6,464 bases of DNA, from NCBI GenBank assembly GCA_946886925.1, contig CAMPJQ010000169.1, positions 1 to 6,464 on the forward strand. The letters run 5' to 3'. Made by a program: the position numbers and the translations under genes. The notes under the pieces are model-generated. The model worked only from the letters and a program-made list of their open reading frames with translations. It was not told the DNA's origin and made no database searches. Positions 1 to 5,575 of the stretch are shown here, one piece after another (position 1 is the first letter of the stretch; the number at the start of each line of letters is the position of its first letter). This DNA is from an uncultured Terrimonas sp. GTDB taxonomy: Bacteria; Bacteroidota; Bacteroidia; Chitinophagales; Chitinophagaceae.

Positions 1-657
1 TGTTTTATCATTGTAGTATTACTCGGACTTGAGCTGGTAACCGGCAGTTTCGCTATACTTCCTGCGGCTTATTTCGACAGAAAAATAAGTATGTTCGCAA
101 TGATCAAAAACCTGCTGCTCGTTTTTGGAGGCAACCTTCTGGGCGCATTATTATATGCAGTACTTTTCTGGATCTCACTTACCAATATGGGAAGCTCCGA
201 TAGCAATGCCCTGATCCCGGCTATCATAAAAATAGCGGAAGCAAAAACAACAGGCTATGCACAATATGGTACGGCAGGCATGATAACTGTGTTTACCAAA
301 GGCATATTATGCAACTGGATGGTAACATTGGGTGTAGTGATGTTTCTTACTTCATCATCTTCTTCAGGAAAAATTATAGCCACATGGCTGCCTATATTCA
401 TTTTTTTCGCCCAGGGGTTTGAACATGCCGTAGTAAATATGTTTGTAATTCCTGCAGGTATGATGCTCGGCGCTAAAGTAAGCTTTGGCGACTGGTGGAT
501 CTATAATCAATTGCCCGTAACCCTCGGCAATATAGTGGGAGGCGTAATATTCACAGCTTTGGCATTATACCTCACTTATAAGGGAAAAGTGATTCCTGCA
601 AAAGAGATTGAATTTAGTGATACTAAAAGAATTTACCTGGAAAAAGCCGAATATTAA
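1..657 (+). CDS. Formate/nitrite transporter (FNT) family channel, 5' end cut by window edge
   Basis: The reading frame is open from base 1, so the gene begins outside the window; the ATG at 91 is internal. The 218 visible residues compare with roughly 270-280 for the family, so about 50-60 N-terminal residues are missing. FNT proteins are pentameric inner-membrane channels moving formate, nitrite or similar small anions. Visible family marks are GLELVTGS (window residues 9-16, matching the GAELFT region of the broken TM2), GGNLLGALLY (43-52), GILCNWMV in the second half-repeat, and GFEHAVVNMF at nt 415-444, whose His (codon 424-426) is the conserved pore histidine. Hydrophobic segments alternate with short polar loops, and a Ser run (SSSSSG) lies in the second half. 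The substrate cannot be told from sequence alone. No clear terminator follows the stop codon. Confidence 0.93.
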   Translation, partial: CFIIVVLLGLELVTGSFAILPAAYFDRKISMFAMIKNLLLVFGGNLLGALLYAVLFWISLTNMGSSDSNALIPAIIKIAEAKTTGYAQYGTAGMITVFTKGILCNWMVTLGVVMFLTSSSSSGKIIATWLPIFIFFAQGFEHAVVNMFVIPAGMMLGAKVSFGDWWIYNQLPVTLGNIVGGVIFTALALYLTYKGKVIPAKEIEFSDTKRIYLEKAEY

Positions 658-733
658 AGGAGTGAGATTGGGTTCGTTTCCCGGTACAGCATGACTGGTT
701 CAGATAATTTTATATGCATTTCAAACTTTGGGC

Positions 734-838
734 CCAATGTAGTTTAGTTAGCGGTTCTTAAATGGCGGGTGGGGGCATCCGTGATGGCGGTCCGTTGCGG
801 TTGGTATTGCTGCCAACCGCTTAACTAAACTACATTGG
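734..838. repeat. Long inverted repeat with competing inner hairpin
   Basis: Arms 734-756 and 815-838 pair over 23 bp with a single bulged T (821 or 822). One mismatch further out, the bases 730-732 can pair with 840-842. The 58-base interior is G-rich (GGCGGGTGGGGGCATCCG at 764-781). A second perfect hairpin, GCGGTTGG 797-804 with CCAACCGC 813-820, uses six bases of the right arm, so the two folds exclude each other. It has no T-run after it and lies 77 bases after the transporter stop and 115 bases before recN. It could be a small non-autonomous mobile element (MITE-like), a structured RNA or a transcription barrier. The rest of the gap 658-953 shows only a weak recN promoter candidate. Confidence 0.8.
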
Positions 839-905
839 ATCCCGGGTTCTGATCCGTTGTAATGGGCATATTGCGCCCGGTTAAGGATTTACGGATATAG
901 TTTTC

Positions 906-935
906 TTGGACTGAAATCGGCTATCTGTTAACTTG
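906..935 (+). promoter_or_regulatory. Candidate Bacteroidota-type promoter of recN
   Basis: A TTG (906-908) is followed after 20 bases by TAACTTGCA (929-937), which resembles the Bacteroidota -7 box TAnnTTTG with one T missing. It would start transcription a few bases before the recN ATG at 954, giving a very short leader. The match is imperfect and the site is offered as a candidate only. Confidence 0.3.
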
Positions 936-953
936 CAGCGGTAACAGGCAGTT

Positions 954-2609
954 ATGCTTCAAAAACTATTTATACGGAACTACGCCATTATTGAATCGGT
1001 TGAAATTGAATTTTCAGGCAAGCTCAATATTATCACAGGCGAAACAGGTGCAGGTAAGAGCATTTTGGCAGGCGCCCTGGGACTGATACTGGGTGAAAGA
1101 GCCGACAGTTCAGTATTGTTCAATGCCGCTCAAAAATGCATTGTTGAAGGAAGTTTTTCCATTCGTGAACGAAGTGATATTCAAAAAATTTTACAGCAGG
1201 GTGACCTTGATGCGGATGACGAAATAGTAATAAGGAGAGAGGTTGCTTCAACAGGTAAATCGAGGGCCTTCATTAACGACACACCTGTAACCCTATCCCA
1301 GCTCAAACAATTTACATCCCTGCTGGTTGATCTGCACCAGCAGTTTGATACACTGGAACTGGGAGACAGCGATTTTCAACGGGATGTGATTGACGCACTG
1401 GCGGCTCATAAGCCTGTTTTAAAGCAATACCAGGAGGCTTATACTCAATATAGCGTCACACAAAAAGCACTCGTCACCGCAAAAGAACAGCAGGCATCCG
1501 CCAATAAAGAACTTGATTATTATACCTTTTTGTACACTGAATTAGACGATGCGCAGTGGAAAGAAAACGAACTGGAAACATTAGATGCAGAACTGAAACT
1601 ACTGGGTAATGCAGAAAATATAAAATCAGTACTTGACAAAATTGGTTATCAGCTAAACGAAGGAGAGCAACCATTGGTGCAACAGTTGAAAGGATTAAGC
1701 AATCAGTTGCAATCCCTTCACGATTTTCATGAAGCTATTCCCGGTTTGGTGCAACGAGTTCAATCGGCACAAATTGAATTGCGGGATATAGCAGATGAGA
1801 TAGAACATATAAATAACGGAATACGCTTTGATGAAGAAAGAATACAGGTGGTAAGCGACAGGCTGGCATTGGGATATAAACTATTGAAGAAACATGATGT
1901 ACAAACCACTAACGAATTACTGGTTATACAAAACAACCTGCAACAACAATTAGATAAGGCATTGAATCTTGATACAGAGATCGCTGAATTAGAAAAAAAA
2001 GCTGCAGTGCAATTACAGCAGTCACAGCAATTGGCGCAAATCTTAACGGTTAACCGCCAAAAACAGATAGCTCCTTTTGAGAAAAAGGCCGATAAATTAC
2101 TTACACAGGTAGGCATGCCCAATGCGCGGATAAAAATAGCCATTAACCCCGCTGCATTGAACATTACAGGTGGCGATGCCATTGAATTTTTATTTGACGC
2201 CAATAAAAGCGACCGGTTTGAACCTTTAAAAAAAATAGCCAGTGGTGGTGAATTAAGCCGGTTAATGCTTTGCATTAAATCATTGGTAGCTGCATCCGTT
2301 CAGTTACCCACCCTCATTTTTGATGAAATAGATACCGGCATTAGTGGGGAAGCAGCAAGGCAGGTGGGTATTATCATGAAAGATCTCGGCCGGTCGCACC
2401 AGGTGATCGCTATTACGCACCAGCCCCAGATAGCCGCCAAAGCAGATGCGCACTTTTTTGTTTACAAAAAGGAAAAAGACGAAAGAATAAATACATGCAT
2501 TAAACTTTTATCGGCAAAAGAAAGAGTAGATACCATTGCACAAATGCTAAGCGGCGAGAAACCTACCGCATCGGCGCTTGAAAACGCAAGGGAAATGATG
2601 GAACGGTAG
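954..2609 (+). CDS. recN: DNA repair protein RecN
   Basis: RecN is an SMC-like ATPase that acts early at DNA double-strand breaks, working with RecA in recombinational repair in the cytoplasm. The 551 residues match the usual family length of about 550-560. In order: N-terminal ABC half with Walker A GETGAGKS (29-36) and the RecN-typical GLILGERAD (43-51); a long Gln/Glu/Lys/Leu-rich coiled coil of two arms, roughly 150-375; then the C-terminal ABC half with signature SGGELSR (430-436), Walker B LIFDEIDTGISG with Asp457/Glu458, and the H-loop His489 in ITHQPQIAAKAD. All ATPase residues are present, so the protein looks functional. The ATG at 954 fits the family's N-terminus (MLxxLxIxNYAxI); there is no strong ribosome binding site, as usual in this phylum. 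No LexA-type operator was recognised upstream. It stands alone, with gaps over 200 bases on both sides. Confidence 0.97.
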   Translation: MLQKLFIRNYAIIESVEIEFSGKLNIITGETGAGKSILAGALGLILGERADSSVLFNAAQKCIVEGSFSIRERSDIQKILQQGDLDADDEIVIRREVASTGKSRAFINDTPVTLSQLKQFTSLLVDLHQQFDTLELGDSDFQRDVIDALAAHKPVLKQYQEAYTQYSVTQKALVTAKEQQASANKELDYYTFLYTELDDAQWKENELETLDAELKLLGNAENIKSVLDKIGYQLNEGEQPLVQQLKGLSNQLQSLHDFHEAIPGLVQRVQSAQIELRDIADEIEHINNGIRFDEERIQVVSDRLALGYKLLKKHDVQTTNELLVIQNNLQQQLDKALNLDTEIAELEKKAAVQLQQSQQLAQILTVNRQKQIAPFEKKADKLLTQVGMPNARIKIAINPAALNITGGDAIEFLFDANKSDRFEPLKKIASGGELSRLMLCIKSLVAASVQLPTLIFDEIDTGISGEAARQVGIIMKDLGRSHQVIAITHQPQIAAKADAHFFVYKKEKDERINTCIKLLSAKERVDTIAQMLSGEKPTASALENAREMMER

Positions 2610-2654
2610 ATCAATTTACAGGTTATGATTTGTAGTTTATCGTTGCACAATGTC

Positions 2655-2700
2655 CCCGGGATCCAGAATTTCCGGATTCGGATTTGAACTTCGAGTCCGC
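2655..2700 (+). repeat. Short block of dispersed intergenic repeat (TTCGGATTT type)
   Basis: This block lies in the gap after recN (2610-2846). It holds CCCGGGATCCA (2655-2665), the exact reverse complement of 836-846 next to the long inverted repeat. TCCGGATTCGGATTT (2671-2685) and GAACTTCGAGTCCGCC follow, sharing TTCGGATTT, GAACTT and TCGAGTC words with the gap at 3487-3710. It probably belongs to a repeat family spread through intergenic regions of this genome. No gene and no T-run terminator is seen in 2610-2786. Confidence 0.5.
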
Positions 2701-2786
2701 CATTGTAAGGAGATGCCAGTTCAACGCTCCTGTATTGTCATCATGAGACCTGAACCATCTGCATTCTTTTGTGATTAGGATCAGGC

Positions 2787-2816
2787 TTGAACTTTGTACC
2801 GCTATTGGGTTCTTTG
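2787..2816 (+). promoter_or_regulatory. Candidate promoter of the pentapeptide-repeat gene
   Basis: TTG (2787-2789), a 19-base spacer and GTTCTTTGCA (2809-2818) resemble the Bacteroidota -33 TTG and -7 TAnnTTTG boxes; the TA pair is GT here. Transcription would begin near 2823, about 24 bases before the ATG at 2847. If right, the TTG at 2787 is a promoter element rather than a start codon. Confidence 0.35.
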
Positions 2817-2846
2817 CATTTCATTCACAACACATCAATCAACGGC

Positions 2847-3428
2847 ATGGACGAAAACCTCATACAGGATAAAACATTTGACCAAAAGAACTTTACACAA
2901 AATCCATTGGCTAAAGGCGAATATGAAAACTGTAGTTTTATTGAGTGCAATTTTTCCAATGCAGATATTGAAGATATACGGTTCCTGGAATGCGAATTTA
3001 AAAATTGCAATTTAAGTTCGGCCAAACTTAGAGGCACCGCATTTCGGGATATACAATTTACCGGCTGCAAAATGCTGGGGCTTCATTTTGAAAACTGCAG
3101 CCAGTTTGGCTTATCATACAGTTTTGATAATTGTACTCTCAATCATTCTTCTTTTTATAAAACCAGGATCAAAAAAACGATTTTTAAAAACACGCAGCTC
3201 AAAGAAGTGGATTTTACGGAATGCGATTTAACCCAGTCTGTTTTTGATAAATGCGACTTCACGGATGCAAAATTTGAAAACAGCATACTGGAAAAAGCCG
3301 ACCTTCGAACTTCCTACCACTATTCCATTAACCCCGAAGTAAACCGTATTAAAAAAGCCAGGTTCTCACTGTCAGGTATTCCGGGACTTTTAGATAAATA
3401 TGATATTGAGATAGACAGGGGGTATTAA
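2847..3428 (+). CDS. Pentapeptide-repeat protein, Qnr-like
   Basis: The frame can be extended to a TTG at 2787, but I choose the ATG at 2847 (193 aa). The extra 20 residues carry no repeats, and the upstream TTG fits a promoter box. Nearly the whole chain is pentapeptide repeats: a large hydrophobic residue (F/L/I/M/Y) falls every fifth position from 11 to 81, then after a two-residue register shift from 93 to 153, which should fold as a right-handed quadrilateral beta-helix. The residue two before each is often Cys, Ala or Ser. The tail LLDKYDIEID (181-190) resembles the C-terminal dimerisation helix of Qnr proteins (LLERLGIAVI type). Qnr and MfpA proteins mimic DNA and protect gyrase and topoisomerase IV from quinolones or toxins. 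That role here is an inference; many pentapeptide proteins have unknown functions. It is soluble, with no signal peptide. Confidence 0.9.
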   Translation: MDENLIQDKTFDQKNFTQNPLAKGEYENCSFIECNFSNADIEDIRFLECEFKNCNLSSAKLRGTAFRDIQFTGCKMLGLHFENCSQFGLSYSFDNCTLNHSSFYKTRIKKTIFKNTQLKEVDFTECDLTQSVFDKCDFTDAKFENSILEKADLRTSYHYSINPEVNRIKKARFSLSGIPGLLDKYDIEIDRGY

Positions 3429-3486
3429 ATGGCGTTCAGGCGTCAGCTACCATTGTCTTTGCTCATTGCTGATATCCGACTGCATC

Positions 3487-3710
3487 TCCGGATTTCGGAT
3501 TTTTAAAGTTTATGGTTTTTCGTTTTTTGTTTATCCTTGTATTCCTTCGGATTTCGAACTTCTTTCTTCGGATTTAAGATTTATCCGCCACGGCGGACAG
3601 GTTTGTTTTTTGTTATTCGGTTCCTGGTGCTTTGCGCTCAGATGCGATCTGACCTTCCTTCGGCGGGTGCCGACCGCATCTTCAGATTTCGAGTCTTTAG
3701 CTTCGGACTT
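3487..3710 (+). repeat. Degenerate interspersed TTCGGATTT repeats
   Basis: Copies or near copies of TTCGGATTT occur at 3487-3495 (TCCGGATTT), 3494-3502, 3546-3554, 3567-3575, 3681-3689 (TTCAGATTT) and 3702-3710 (TTCGGACTT), with T-rich filler between. Open frames of 78-100 codons here give low-complexity, Ser/Lys- or Phe-rich peptides with no family character, and I consider this stretch non-coding. The same words occur after recN at 2671-2700. Confidence 0.6.
3584..3673. repeat. Three small palindromes within the repeat region
   Basis: Three short hairpins follow one another: TCCGCCACGGCGGA (3584-3597), TCAGAT-GCG-ATCTGA (3638-3652, 6-bp stem) and TCGGC-GGGT-GCCGA (3660-3673, 5-bp stem). 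Each alone is weak; together with the two stronger hairpins downstream they make a run of five. Confidence 0.45.
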
Positions 3711-3715
3711 TTTTG

Positions 3716-3739
3716 CAGGCGGGTGGTGACACCCGCCTG
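3716..3739. repeat. Perfect 10-bp hairpin with GTGA loop (REP-like)
   Basis: CAGGCGGGTG (3716-3725) and CACCCGCCTG (3730-3739) pair perfectly around a GTGA loop, a GNRA-type tetraloop if transcribed. The left half, GGCGGGTGGTGACACCCG, closely resembles GGCGGGTGGGGGCATCCG at 764-781, inside the other inverted repeat. GC-rich and intergenic, it looks like a REP-type palindrome. No T-run follows, so it is not a standard intrinsic terminator. Confidence 0.75.
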
Positions 3740-3751
3740 TAGAGCCCGCTA

Positions 3752-3774
3752 CCGGTCGGTGTCTCACCGACCGG
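3752..3774. repeat. Perfect 10-bp hairpin with 3-nt loop (REP-like)
   Basis: CCGGTCGGTG (3752-3761) and CACCGACCGG (3765-3774) pair perfectly around TCT. It lies 12 bases after the preceding hairpin, so the two form a doublet as REP elements often do. A GTAG, seen as a head motif in some REP families, occurs at 3739-3742. The association with a RAYT-type transposase is only a guess; none is in the window. Confidence 0.75.
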
Positions 3775-3825
3775 AAAGTGGTGCAAAAGTGAAATTTGAA
3801 ATGTACCCGTTTTATTTTGTCCCTG

Positions 3826-3854
3826 TTATTTGTTTGTAAAAAAAGCTAAATTTG
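3826..3854 (+). promoter_or_regulatory. Bacteroidota-type promoter of the ABC-F gene
   Basis: TAAATTTG (3847-3854, continuing CA) is an exact match to the Bacteroidota -7 box TAnnTTTG. The -33 box is less clear: TTA at 3826-3828 sits at an 18-base spacing, and TTTG copies at 3829-3836 are closer than usual. Transcription should begin around 3860, leaving a leader of about 105 bases before the ABC-F start. Confidence 0.65.
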
Positions 3855-3888
3855 CAGCCTTCAGCAAAACAGGCAGATTAAATGTAGA

Positions 3889-3921
3889 ATGTACTTTCTT
3901 TCGTATACAAACAAGTGGTAA
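3889..3921 (+). CDS. Candidate leader peptide (uORF) of the ABC-F gene
   Basis: A 10-codon frame, MYFLSYTNKW then TAA, lies within the predicted ABC-F transcript. It begins about 30 bases after the likely transcription start and ends 45 bases before the main ATG. An ATG-TAG start-stop pair sits just before it (3882-3887). Codons 2-5 (TAC TTT CTT T) are the complement of the bases just upstream of the ABC-F start, and its stop codon touches a hairpin. No strong ribosome binding site precedes it. A frame this short can occur by chance; the case rests on its placement. Confidence 0.4.
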   Translation: MYFLSYTNKW

Positions 3922-3966
3922 ACCCTTTCAGGGTTTCGCTACGGGTATTCACGCTTAAAGAAAGTA
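3892..3966 (+). promoter_or_regulatory. Candidate translational attenuator: stem masking the ABC-F start region
   Basis: TACTTTCTTT (3892-3901) is perfectly complementary to AAAGAAAGTA (3957-3966), the ten bases directly before the ABC-F ATG. Beyond a 3-base bulge (3954-3956), 3902-3904 also pair with 3951-3953. Inside the loop is a separate hairpin, AAACCCT (3920-3926) with AGGGTTT (3930-3936). With the stem formed, the initiation region would be hidden; a ribosome held on the leader peptide would open it. This model is inferred from known attenuators of resistance genes, not shown here. Confidence 0.45.
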
Positions 3967-5559
3967 ATGATGCTTATTCTGCAAAACCTCACCTATATAC
4001 ATCCCGGCAAAGACCTGTTGTTTGACAATATTAATCTTACGATCAGCGATCGCAGCAAAGTGGCCCTGGTGGGCAATAATGGTACAGGAAAATCTACGTT
4101 ACTGAAGCTTATCGCTGGTGAATTGCAACCATCAGGCGGCTTATTGAAAGCAGGTGCTATACCTTATTATGTTCCTCAAATTTTTGGACAATACAATCAT
4201 TTGACGATTGCACAGGCACTGGGGATAGAAGATAAGCTTAACGCTTTACGGGCAATTCTTGACGGCAACTTTACGGAAGCTAACCTGGCTTTGCTTGATG
4301 AAGACTGGACAATCGAAGAACGTTGCCAGGAAGCCCTGCATTACTGGAAGTTGGATGCTTTGGATCTGATGCAAAAAATGGAAACCTTAAGCGGTGGCGA
4401 AAAAACAAAAGTTTTTCTTGCCGGAATTACCATTCATCAGCCTGCATTTATTTTGCTGGACGAGCCCAGCAACCATTTGGATACGGCAGGCAGGCAATTG
4501 CTGTATAATTTCATTCGATCTACTTCAGCTACAGTGGTCATTGTAAGCCACGACAGGAAATTATTGAATCTTTTGGACACTGTTTATGAATTAGACAAGC
4601 GAGGGATAACGGTGTATGGTGGCAATTATGAATTTTATGCAGTGCAAAAGCGAATAGAAAATGATGCGCTGAACCAGGATGTGAAAAGCAAAGAAAAAGC
4701 GTTGCGAAAAGCTAAGGAAAAAGAAAGAGAAACGGTTGAAAAGCAACAGCGGTTAGATGCCCGCGGAAAGAAGAAACAGGAAAAAGCAGGGCTGCCAACC
4801 ATATCCATGAATACGTTTAAGAACAATGCAGAAAAAAGTACGGCACGCCTGAAAAATGTTCATGCTGAAAAAACAGGAGGGATTGCACAGGAATTACAGG
4901 CACTACGATCATCGCTGCCGGATACAGACAAAATGAAACTGGGCTTTGACGATGCTGCTTTGCATAAAGGCAAAATATTATTTACAGCTACCGGTATCAA
5001 TTTCAGTGATGGCAATCAATTGCTCTGGCAACAGCATTTGAATTTTCAGGTTACAAGCGGCGAACGAATTGCATTGAAGGGATTGAATGGATCGGGTAAA
5101 ACAACGTTAATCAAAATTATATCAGGAAAATTAGGCCCACAAACCGGAAAGCTGTACAGAGCGGATATACAACCGGTATATATTGATCAGGATTATTCGC
5201 TGATTAACAATCAGCTTAGTGTTTATGAACAGGCACAGCAATACAATACATCCGCATTGCAGGAACACGAAATAAAAATCAGGCTCACCAGGTTTTTGTT
5301 TACAAAAGAAGATTGGGATAAGCCCTGCAGCGTTTTAAGCGGGGGAGAGAAAATGCGGCTGATGCTTTGTTGCCTTACTATAAGCAATCAGTCTCCGGAC
5401 ATGATCCTATTAGATGAACCCACCAACAACTTAGACATTCAGAATACTGAAATATTAACGGGAGCAATCAACGATTACAAAGGAACACTCATCGTTATTT
5501 CGCACGATGAATATTTTTTAGAACAAATAAATGTGAAACGGGTAGTTCACCTGGAATAA
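3967..5559 (+). CDS. ABC-F family ATPase (ribosome-associated, two ABC domains)
   Basis: ABC-F proteins are soluble twin-ATPases that bind the ribosomal E site and act on stalled or drug-bound ribosomes; they are not transporters, and no membrane segment is present. At 530 aa it is close to compact members such as YbiT. Domain 1 has Walker A GNNGTGKS (36-43), signature LSGGEK (141-146), Walker B ILLDEPSNHLD (162-172) and H-loop His195. A strongly basic linker with a Lys/Glu-rich helical look spans about 238-303, the part that reaches toward the P-site tRNA. Domain 2 has Walker A GLNGSGKT (372-379), signature LSGGEK (457-462), Walker B ILLDEPTNNLD (480-490) and His513. Both sites look catalytically complete. 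ATGATG offers two adjacent starts; I use the first. There is no long C-terminal extension. Whether it gives antibiotic resistance or is a housekeeping factor cannot be decided from sequence alone. The leader suggests regulated translation. Confidence 0.93.
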   Translation: MMLILQNLTYIHPGKDLLFDNINLTISDRSKVALVGNNGTGKSTLLKLIAGELQPSGGLLKAGAIPYYVPQIFGQYNHLTIAQALGIEDKLNALRAILDGNFTEANLALLDEDWTIEERCQEALHYWKLDALDLMQKMETLSGGEKTKVFLAGITIHQPAFILLDEPSNHLDTAGRQLLYNFIRSTSATVVIVSHDRKLLNLLDTVYELDKRGITVYGGNYEFYAVQKRIENDALNQDVKSKEKALRKAKEKERETVEKQQRLDARGKKKQEKAGLPTISMNTFKNNAEKSTARLKNVHAEKTGGIAQELQALRSSLPDTDKMKLGFDDAALHKGKILFTATGINFSDGNQLLWQQHLNFQVTSGERIALKGLNGSGKTTLIKIISGKLGPQTGKLYRADIQPVYIDQDYSLINNQLSVYEQAQQYNTSALQEHEIKIRLTRFLFTKEDWDKPCSVLSGGEKMRLMLCCLTISNQSPDMILLDEPTNNLDIQNTEILTGAINDYKGTLIVISHDEYFLEQINVKRVVHLE

Positions 5560-5575
5560 AGCCCAGGAACCTCCT

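Noticed and set aside
91..657. ATG at 91 as the start of the transporter gene
   Set aside because: The frame is open upstream to base 1 and encodes the conserved GLELVTGS segment of FNT proteins, so the gene is truncated by the window, not started there.
734..838. tRNA or other standard RNA gene in the recN upstream gap
   Set aside because: The single long stem is not a cloverleaf and no conserved tRNA loop sequence is seen.
1474..2275. Minus-strand open frames inside recN
   Set aside because: Antisense shadows: Cys/Ser/Leu-rich translations opposite a well-conserved gene.
2794..3070. Alternative frames over the 5' part of the pentapeptide gene on both strands
   Set aside because: They overlap the pentapeptide frame, whose five-residue periodicity clearly marks the coding frame.
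3716..3774. The two 10-bp hairpins as a CRISPR array or an intrinsic terminator
   Set aside because: The hairpins differ in sequence and there is no repeat-spacer pattern; no T-run follows either stem.
3466..3839. Open frames of 78-100 codons on both strands in the gap before the ABC-F gene
   Set aside because: They overlap each other on opposite strands, are made of simple repeats and hairpin sequence, and give low-complexity peptides with no family character.
5550..5567. CCTGG/CCAGG hairpin at the ABC-F stop as a bidirectional terminator
   Set aside because: The stem is only 5 bp with an 8-base loop, and no T-run follows on either strand.
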